Source of the DNA: Neoechinorhynchus agilis
Lineage: Eukaryota > Acanthocephala
Assembly: GCA_051530055.1 (NCBI GenBank)
Contig: CM121341.1
Coordinates: forward strand, 5,766,001 to 5,830,000
Length of the DNA stretch: 64,000 nt
Direction of reading: 5' to 3'
Shown: in pieces, positions 55,935 through 64,000 of the stretch
Layout of the letters: each line of letters begins with the position of its first letter
Numbering within the stretch: position 1 is the first letter of the stretch
Notes under the pieces: generated by a model
The model's database searches: none
What the model saw: the letters and a program-made list of their open reading frames with translations, nothing else
What the model was told of the DNA's origin: nothing
Translations under genes and position numbers: made by a program

Positions 55935-57706
55935 CGTTTTAAGAAAAGGGAATTTCGCAAAACATTCCGATTTGAACGAAACTCTTTGGTCTATTGTTCG
56001 TTAGTTTCTAGCAATACATCCACGAAATATTTCAATAAAATATGATTTATCCAGGGGACTATGATCACCACAACTCTATTCTCCTGAAGGATTTTCTCTC
56101 GACAATTGATTATTTTGTTCGTATTTTATGTACAAGTAGCGATCAGCGTAGCGGTGAACAAAACAGAAACTTTCGTTTTAAGCAAAGGGAATTTCGCAAA
56201 ACATTCCGATTTGAACGAAACTCTTTGGTCTATTGTTCGTTAGTTTCTACCAATACATCCACGAAATATTTCAATAAAATATGATTTATCCAGGGGACTA
56301 TGATCACCACAACTCTATTCTCCTGAAGGATTTTCTCTCGACAATTGATTATTTTGTTCGTATTTTATGTACAAGTAGCGATCAGCGTAGCGGTGAACAA
56401 AACAGAAACTTTCGTTTTAAGCAAAGGGAATTTCGCAAAACATTCCGATTTGAACGAAACTCTTTGGTCTATTGTTCGTTAGTTTCTAGCAATACATCCA
56501 CGAAATATTTCAATAAAATATGATTTATCCAGGGGACTATGATCACCACAACTCTATTCTCCTGAAGGATTTTCTCTCGACAATTGATTATTTTGTTCGT
56601 ATTTTATGTACAAGTAGCGATCAGCGTAGCGGTGAACAAAACAGAAACTTTCGTTTTAAGCAAAGGGAATTTCGCAAAACATTCCGATTTTATTTGAACG
56701 AACTCTTTGGTCTATTGTTCGTTAGTTTCTAGCAATACATCCACGAAATATTTCAATAAAATATGATTTATCCAGGGGACTATGATCACCACAACTCTAT
56801 TCTCCTGAAGGATTTTCTCTCGACAATTGATTATTTTGTTCGTATTTTATGTACAAGTAGCGATCAGCGTAGCGGTGAACAAAACAGAAACTTTCGTTTT
56901 AAGCAAAGGGAATTTCGCAAAACATTCCGATTTGAACGAAACTCTTTGGTCTATTGTTCGTTAGTTTCTAGCAATACATCCACGAAAATTTCAATAAAAT
57001 ATGATTTATCCAGGGGACTATGATCACCACAACTCTATTCTCCTGAAGGATTTTCTCTCGACAATTGATTATTTTGTTCGTATTTTATGTACAAGTAGCG
57101 ATCAGCGTAGCGGTGAACAAAACAGGAACTTTCGTTTTAAGCAAAGGGAATTTCGCAAAACATTCCGATTTTTTTGAACGAAACTCTTTGGTCTATTGTT
57201 CGTTAGTTTCTAGCAATACATCCACGAAATATTTCAATAAAATATGATTTATCCAGGGGACTATGATCACCACAACTCTATTCTCCTGAAGGATTTTCTC
57301 TCGACAATTGATTATTTTGTTCGTATTTTATGTACAAGTAGCGATCAGCGTAGCGGTGAACAAAACAGAAACTTTCGTTTTAAGCAAAGGGAATTTCGCA
57401 AAACATTCCGATTTTATTTGAACGAAACTCTTTGGTCTATTGTTCGTTAGTTTCTAGCAATACATCCACGAAATATTTCAATAAAATATGATTTATCCAG
57501 GGGACTATGATCACCACAACTCTATTCTCCTGAAGGATTTTCTCTCGACAATTGATTATTTTGTTCGTATTTTATGTACAAGTAGCGATCAGCGTAGCGG
57601 TGAACAAAACAAAGAACTTTCGTTTTAAGCAAAGGGAATTTCGCAAAACATTCCGATTTTATTTGAACGAAACTCTTTAGTCTATTGTTCGTTAGTTTCT
57701 AGCAAT
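55935..57706 (+). repeat. tandem satellite, 239-bp monomer, about 7 copies
   Basis: Copies start with ATGATTTATCCAGGGGACTA near 56042, 56281, 56520, 56763, 57001, 57244 and 57488. Other landmarks are GGATTTTCTCTCGACAATTG and CTTTGGTCTATTGTTCGTTA. Spacing is 239 bases, changed by small insertions at one site (GATTTGAACG, GATTTTATTTGAACG, GATTTTTTTGAACG). The 5' end is a partial copy in the EF-hand gene's 3' flank; the 3' end abuts the last coding bases of the minus-strand gene at 57690. The open frames of about 80 codons are not genes. Confidence 0.94.
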
Positions 57707-58430
57707 GCGTATCTCCGTCTAACAGTTGCTTCTGGAAGGATGCTAGGATTATGTCTGTCCAAGTGTCTTAACTTACTAAGCAAATGGATGAGATGATAAG
57801 TAATCAGCGTGCTTTCAATTATTGTAGCACCTTGTAAAATGTACCACGGTCGGAAATATGCATATTCGTAGCATTGCTTGGCACGCTTCTCGCAGAACGT
57901 CTCAAAGAACTTGACAATCAACAGGAAAAATGTGTTACCTATGCAAATCAGAGCTTTGATGGATAAGAAACGTTCATTTACCGAATGATTTTATTATAAT
58001 CGGACGTCTCCTATGTGTTTTTACGTCGTTAGAAATCGATATTCCCGTCTGAAGCTCGTATTGCTTATGGACGAATGATTGGTAGCTGCAATGATTGATT
58101 GGGCAAATACTTTTTATGTACTTACTGATGAAAGCAAGCGAGTATCGGCCATATGAACGCATGGAGATAGACGATCCCATCGTAGCCGTTTATTGAGCAT
58201 TTTTTTATATTTAGGAAAGCGATCTTCGGTGGACAAATCGTTGGCAATATTAAGACTGCCAGTGTGTATACTAAAATGAATGGATTATCCAATGTGCACT
58301 GATTAGTTTCCGACTAACGCGAAATAATAACCAATTGGACGACTGTGAAGAAAATATCATGATGAAACCTTGATCGGTAGTTCTTGGTAGTCATCATCGT
58401 GTCTTTATGAACTTGTCTATTTATTTGTCT
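57690..58430 (-). CDS. multipass membrane protein gene or pseudogene
   Basis: Unrecognised. Reading the minus strand: TKNYRSRFHHDIFFTVVQLV (near 58400-58330, a basic segment then a helix), then LDNPFILVYTLAVLILPTIC, DGIVYLHAFIWPILACFH at a GTAAGT donor near 58128, then ALICIGNTFFLLIVKFFETF and YILQGATIIESTLITYHLIH, and a basic tail ending RRRYALLETNEQ. About five hydrophobic helices. An in-frame TAG separates the first two blocks and no normal intron is obvious, so it may be decayed or have an undetected short intron. The last eight codons and the stop lie inside a satellite monomer. Confidence 0.45.
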
Positions 58431-59032
58431 GAGGAATGTCTCCGCTGCAGTGCTATTTGATGTGAATCAGATGGGTACGTGCTCATGCGACGGCGTCGCT
58501 ATTTCTTTTGAACAAATGAAAAGAGTTGTGTATCTTATAAGAGATTGCTTCAAATGCGAATTATTAAAATGGATTACATACAAATCCAAAGGCTTCGTCG
58601 CCGATCATGGTTTTTCGAGTTCTTAGCTTTATAGGTCCCCAGTTTAGAATGTTATGTGTCTCAGTCGGGATCAACAAAACCTCACAAATTCATAGAATGC
58701 CTTTGTAATCCGCGTAATTAAAAACACTTGTTCTCCTCGTACTGCAAATCCGAATCGCTAAGCCGGATTCCCATAATCCAATTCTCGATCGATCGAGAAA
58801 AACTTTACATAATTTGAAAAACAGATAATTTTTGTAATAAATCGTACATTTTGATGAACACACCGACAAAAAAAAGCGTTTATGTTTATTTTTTAAAATA
58901 AGCGTCTTATTCTTACAATCTCAAATTTTAGAAGCGAAGCAACTTGTTAGCATTGAAACCTACTGGTACCTTGAAGTCCGCTCGTAGTGACATCAGAATC
59001 ATTGCTTGTGTTTTAGCTGAGTTCATTATTGT
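58431..59032. other. intergenic
   Basis: The first 60 bases may hold the 5' end of the membrane gene (a possible ATG near 58495). Otherwise no gene or repeat recognised. Confidence 0.4.
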
Positions 59033-61092
59033 TCAATAAAACGATCTGTCATAATGCTTTGCGTTGATCCTCTCAGCTGGATACATTGTCTCATCCAAGA
59101 GATTTGCTGCCTCACATTCTACACGATCCATTTCATCATCTTTAATCCCAAGGCTTACTTTCCAATCGACTTTGGCATTTATCGCAGGACGATTTAATCG
59201 CATTTCAGTTGCACGAATAGTGACAGCGGTGAGGAATTTATCTCGATAAAGAACACAAAGTTTGGTGATCACATAGATATCATTGGCGAGTCGTTTTGCT
59301 TCCTTGCAAAATTGTTTATCGGTATCATTATAGGTTACAGTAATGAAAGTATGAGGGTGATTGACTTTTACTAGGCCGACAAGGATTCCCATCACTCGGT
59401 GTTCTGTTTGGAGCAAATGAATAGTTGCTTGAGTTTTAGTAAGATAGTCATCAGGTCTTATGTAGAAATATGCGGCAGTTATTTGACTTGATTGAACATA
59501 ATAATCCTCTGATTTGCACGCAATGAAGAGACATGCAGCTGGATACATTGCACGAGGTATTGATTCAGAGATTGGCCCAATAGTAAATATTCGGTGCATT
59601 AATATTAGGGCCGTTGATACACAGACTGGTGGAACTTGTAGAGCTTTGGATAACTTCAAAATAACGAAAACCCCAAACGTTCTAAGATTTGTGTCAGAGT
59701 AATGTGCAATCTCCCTTGGGTCGAAGATCCAATCGAAGTTTTTGTTTTCGAATTCCTTGGATTCGTCATATTTAGTTGTTTGTTCTGTAGTAGGTACAGT
59801 TCTCTCATCGAGAGCTCTATGTTCATCTTCCGCCTTTCCATCATCGATTTTGAGATCAGTTTCGTTGGGTTTATCTGTAAGTTCGGGTCTACTTTTCTTG
59901 TGCTCGACAACTGATTCTTGGTGGTTGTGTTTATCTGCAAGTTCGGATTTACTTTTCTTTTGCTCGACAACTGGTTCTTGGCTCTTATCTACCTTCACTT
60001 GATATTGATCGCATATCTCGTCTTTTTCCACACGAACTGTAAATTCATCTTCCGCCTTTCCATCATCGATTTTGAGATCAGTTTCGTTGTGTTTATCCGC
60101 AAGTTCGGATTTACTTTTCTTTTGCTCGACAACTGATTCTTGGCTCTTATCTACCTTCACTTGATATTGATCGCATATCTCGTCTTTTTCCACACGAACT
60201 GTAAATTCATCTTCCGCCTTTCCATCATCGATTTTGAGATCAGTTTCGTTGTGTTTATCCGCAAGTTCGGATTACTTTTCTTTTGCTCGACAACTGATTC
60301 TTGGCTCTTATCTACCTTCACTTGATATTGATCGCATATTTCGTCTTTTTCCACACGAACTGTAAATTCATCTTCCGCCTTTCCATCATCGATTTTGAGA
60401 TCAGTTTCGTTGTGTTTATCTGCAAGTTCGGATTTACTTTTCTTTTGCTCGACAACTGATTCTTGGCTCTTATCTACCTTCACTTGATATTGATCGCATA
60501 TTTCGTCTTTTTCCACACGAACTGTAAATTCATCTTCCGCCTTTCCATCATCGATTTTGAGATCAGTTTCGTTGGGTTTATCTGTAAGTTCGGGTCTACT
60601 TTTCTTGTGCTCGACAACTGATTCTTGGTCGTTGTGTTTATCCGCAAGTTCGGATTTACTTTTCTTTTGCTCGACAACTGATTCTTGGCTCTTATCTACC
60701 TTCACTTGATATTGATCGCATATCTCGTCTTTTTCCACACGAACTGTAAATTCATCTTCCGCCTTTCCATCATCGATTTTGAGATCAGTTTCGTTGTGTT
60801 TATCTGCAAGTTCGGATTCACTTTTCTTTTGCTCGACAACTGATTCTTGGCTCTTATCTACCTTCACTTGATATTGATCGCATATTTCGTCTTTTTCCGT
60901 ACTTTTGATTGCGCGTTTTCTTGAAGGTTCATAGTCATAATCTTCTTTAAGTTCTTGATTTCCTGCGAAATTATCTCCATTATTTTTTTCATCGGATAGA
61001 GAATGCTCATGTCGACGATTATGTTCAGCGTGTTGTTCTTTGGTTTTGTGCTCCACAATGGAGATCGTATATTCTTGTTGCTGATTTGTCAT
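59033..61092 (-). CDS. cyclin-box protein with N-terminal tandem-repeat region
   Basis: The C-terminal part (about 59730-59033) is a cyclin fold resembling transcriptional cyclins of the T/K/L group: TFGVFVILKLSKALQVPPVC, ALILMHRIFTIGP, YPAACLFIACKSEDYYVQSS and TEHRVMGILVGLVKVNHPHT for box 1, then a second helical box with LANDIYVITKLCVLY and FLTAVTIRATEMRLNRPAI. Such cyclins activate CDK9/CDK12-type kinases. The N-terminal part consists of repeats of 54 residues (162 bp) with DEICDQYQVKVDKSQESVVE and ETDLKIDDGKAEDEFTVRVE, and a longer variant unit carrying SRPELTDKPN. It is highly charged and probably disordered. Initiator MTNQQQEY at 61092. A missing T at about 60272 breaks the frame within one repeat, splitting the reading into 61092-60157 and 60193-59033. 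Confidence 0.78.
59740..60910 (-). repeat. coding tandem repeat of 162 bp within the cyclin gene
   Basis: At least six units share CTTATCTACCTTCACTTGAT, ATTTTGAGATCAGTTTCGTT and TTACTTTTCTTTTGCTCGAC on the plus strand. The unit is a multiple of three, so copies remain in frame except for one with a single-base deletion at about 60272. Longer units of about 225 bases include an extra 63-base module. Confidence 0.9.
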
Positions 61093-62732
61093 CTTGAATG
61101 CTTAGAGGTTATATTATTTCTGCTCAGAATATTGGTTCTTAACGTCGATCTCTAATAGTAGAGAATGGAACAGGTCTATAAATTCGAGCTTGCTCGGTTA
61201 AACAACGAATATGATTGGATGAGTGGCGATCCTAAGATGTTTCTATAGTGCGCACTTGATTAAATATTTTTTTTCCTTTGTAGTTAGGCCGCCCTCACAG
61301 CAGGCAATCATTATTCCAATTACAACGCTAATGGATCATTGCGGCAATTATCAAAGTATCACTCTGCGAGAATTTAAAGGAATTCCGATATAAAAATAAT
61401 CAAAATAACCTAGTTTTATAAGAAAAATTAATAATTTCAACACTTATTTGCATAAAGTACGCGAACGCCAAAATTTCCTTTTACTTTCAAAACTATTGAT
61501 TTCTAACTAGGGGTTCCAATTTATCTCAACGTATAGAGTTATAAATTGTCTGAAATTGGAAGGAAACTAGGTGGTTATCGTTTCTGGAAACAAAAAACCT
61601 CTTATTGTACAAAATATTTTTCATATCTATGCAAATATGTAATTATCGATGCAACATCAATAACCACGTGACAGTTCATCATATTTTCATAGCAAGTAAA
61701 TGTTAGAGAATTAATGCAATGTTTCGAGCAAATACGAAGACTAGATACAAAATAATCGTAACCAACATTTTTTTAAAACGGAGCCTTTTAAAGTGTGAGG
61801 TTCACTAATCCTTCGTGTACAATTTTAGTACGAACGTAAAGTTTTACGTCGAGAAAAACATAAATCAATACCTTCGATATCGAGATGGTGTTATCAATGT
61901 TATTAGTACTTTGTATGCACTTTATTACATAACCTTGCTTCATTATGTTGCATTATTCACAGAAATGTTCAATTTTATTTAAACTAAAATTGTAGGTTAT
62001 TTGTTTTTGAAAACAATGAGGATTTAAATGATCACATGAATATTCTGAGCCGAGATTTTAAAAACGTGGTGTTCTGATGGATAAAGTAGTAATGCAACGC
62101 TTCGGAATCACTGATGGTGAGAATGCCCATAGGAAAAGTTTAGATACTTTTAACGCCTATTCCTGATAAAATGCAATGAATAACACAAATTGATTTATCA
62201 AAAACTTTCTTAAATTGTTTTTATACTTCATAAGTTGTAGCAGCTAAAATGATAGAGTTTTCAATAAAAATGATTAATGCACATTTAAGGATTGCGGTTG
62301 AATCGTAGTTAACGAAATCAAGTAACTTTCTGTAACCACGAAATTCAGTTTGGACTCAAGTAGAGCCCGATCGTACTGGAACAGGTCTGGATAAAAAAAA
62401 ACCTGATTGGCATCGATTCGGGATCACTAACGATCACATAAATCTTTTTGATATTCACTCTAAGCTACATTTTTTCCGGAAGCCAAGAATATTTTGATGC
62501 TGAAATAGACCGATATTTGTTTAACAGCATTTCAGCTGGTAACGCTGCCGAACAGCCATTGAAGAAGAGTGTCCGAAATTAAAGGAACCTTTGATTTTGT
62601 TGATGGCAACATGAGTTTTGATCAGTCGGATTGTGCTGCACAACAATATAATGGATATTTCTCTGTGGTAAACAAGCGATTTTGTCCCACATTCAAAACG
62701 TAAAAAAGAAATTTTTTTTGGAGTTTGTTATG
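61093..62732. other. intergenic, AT-rich
   Basis: About 1.6 kb between two minus-strand genes. No gene, satellite or palindrome recognised on either strand. Confidence 0.5.
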
Positions 62733-64000
62733 TTAAAAGACACTCATTTCACAATGCTCAGATCTTCGACGCCTGACCGCTCGGTTATAAATAACATGGG
62801 CATCATTGTCATTGAGGTATTGAGCGAAGGCACAATAGAAGTTCTTTTCACGTGCGAATTTGAGGAAATAATTCCAAACGGCCTGATTTTTCGGAACGCG
62901 GGATTCAAACATTGTCGTTAGTTCATCAGTTGATTTCTGGTCAAGCTCATGCCGCGTAAACTCCGTCCGGAAATAATGATAGCGATCGTAGAGTGACTTA
63001 TCGTTTGCCAGTGTACTCACAAAAGATGCTAAACGTTTAGTCGAATCAAACTCAAGTGCGTTTATGAACGAGTGCGACGGGAAAAAGCGCAGATAATCGG
63101 GTTTTGTGCCCATCGTCGCAACAATCGGAATAGCTCCCCCTCGGAACGCTTGAAAGGGCTTTTCTGTTACATAATCAACACAGTTTGAGTTCTCGATAGT
63201 GATTGCGAACTTGTATCTTCTATATATTTCATCCGGAAATTTAAAATCCTCTTCTTTGTTCCTCAAAGGATCGCTCTTTCTAAGAAGGGCTATAAGATAA
63301 AATTGAAATTTCTTAGGTATAAATAACATATTCCTAACCTGACTGTTTAGCTTCTTATTAAATCTATATGATAAAGCGCTTTTACATTTTTTATCGAAAT
63401 TTATGAATTCGCCTTTATACCATTTAATAATACACAAAGTTAAGTTGCCCCAGAAAAATTCTATTGTTTTTCTACTGGAATAATGGTGTACTCATTTTAG
63501 AAAAAAAGATCGATCCTATATGCACCTACCGTATGAATCAACCTGAATTGTTTTCATCAATTCGAAAACGAATTGTTCCCGGTGATTCTGAGCGTAACAA
63601 TTTGATGCAATCCAAACGAGCGATACATTGTCCCGTTTAGAAAAATCGATTTCCGGTTTAGAAAGCATATCAAGAAGATACCTTCTTCGTTCGTTAGAAA
63701 TTATAGGAATTGGATCTGATGTATCAAGCTCTAGGCTTAATCCAAAATCCGAACTTTGCCAATAATTCATTGGTCCATCATTTGCCATGCTCTCATAGGA
63801 GTAAGCAGTGATGAATGCATTATTGCGGTGTGTTTTAACGAACAGTTCAGTCTGGTCATTCCAATGTCTAACGTGACTAGCAAGCAAATTGGGCTCAATA
63901 CCTTTTGGCATTACCTTCCTGAACCATTGAACACTTATGTTACCGCAATCTATATGTCGCTCACATGTAGGACTTGCACCGTTTCCGGGAGTGATGTCGA
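62733..64000 (-). CDS. alpha-1,3-fucosyltransferase-like enzyme, GT10 family (5' end outside window)
   Basis: Golgi type II membrane glycosyltransferase that transfers fucose from GDP-fucose to N-acetylglucosamine-containing glycans. The frame is open from the window edge through WFRKVMPKGIEPNLL, with an intermediate WQSSDFGLSLELDTSDPIPI, and VSLVWIASNCYAQNHRE, FVFELMKTIQVDSYGRC; this matches the GT10 donor-side pattern SNC-x-R-...-V-D-x-YG-x-C. A short intron follows near 63520. The second exon has the hallmark YRRYKFAITIENSNCVDYVT-EK, then GAIPIVATMG, PDYLRFFPSHSFINALEF and a helical C-terminus, with stop at 62733. The segment 63480-63280 is weakly conserved and may include a further intron. 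N-terminal signal-anchor not in window. Confidence 0.88.

Noticed and set aside
56042-57450. Repeated 80-codon frames downstream of the EF-hand gene
   Set aside because: They follow the 239-bp satellite period and are broken by small insertions; not a gene family.
1-64000. Nematode origin
   Set aside because: Innexins, GPCR and short introns would fit, but a DRC5-like axonemal gene and weak acceptor sites without the TTTTCAG bias argue against it; left open as inference.
1-64000. Retrotransposon or viral insertions
   Set aside because: No reverse transcriptase, integrase, transposase or capsid motif was seen in any frame; only non-autonomous palindromes and satellites.

Overview
This window reads as nuclear DNA of an invertebrate animal with a compact, AT-rich genome. 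The evidence is a Piezo mechanosensitive channel, two innexin gap-junction genes, a rhodopsin-like seven-helix receptor, a GT10 fucosyltransferase and intron-containing genes throughout. Innexins point to an animal, most likely a protostome. A DRC5/TCTE1-like axonemal gene implies motile cilia or flagella, which argues against nematodes. Several introns can be fixed by reading frame and are only about 25-55 bases long. A small ciliated spiralian such as an orthonectid would fit, but that is inference from gene content and intron size, not a sequence match.

Layout. 1-2.8 kb: non-coding, with palindromic MITE-like elements. 2.9-9.0 kb: C-terminal half of a Piezo channel (+). 9.7-15.7 kb: two tandem SLC46-like major facilitator transporters (+). 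16.2-17.3 kb: PIGQ/GPI1-like GPI-anchor enzyme subunit (+). 17.9-18.5 kb: TMEM223-like mitochondrial protein (+). 19.0-23.3 kb: two satellite arrays (about 92 bp and 166 bp). 25.3-28.3 kb: two tandem innexins (+). 29.3-31.3 kb: secreted, Cys-rich, Thr-stalked membrane protein (-). 31.6-33.9 kb: DRC5-like LRR protein (-). 35.9-37.9 kb: 103-bp satellite. 38.1-40.6 kb: a 371-bp array that repeats the 5' end of a small type I membrane protein gene, followed by the gene itself. 41-47.4 kb: pyroglutamyl peptidase, a PIP-box protein, unknown genes and a GPCR, all on (-). 48.7-53.7 kb: a (-) cluster of small unknown genes and a secreted LRR protein. 55.3 kb: EF-hand protein (+), followed by a 239-bp satellite. 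57.7-58.4 kb: multipass membrane gene or pseudogene (-). 59.0-61.1 kb: cyclin with an N-terminal repeat region (-). 62.7-64.0 kb: GT10 fucosyltransferase (-), running off the window.

The genes do not form one pathway; this looks like an ordinary gene-dense animal locus. Its most unusual property is the number of unrelated tandem arrays (about 92, 166, 103, 371 and 239 bp, plus a coding 162-bp repeat), several of which touch or arise from gene ends. I found no retroelement polymerase, no viral gene, no rRNA and no CRISPR. I did not detect tRNAs by eye. Exon boundaries given as approximate were judged from reading frame and GT/AG signals only.
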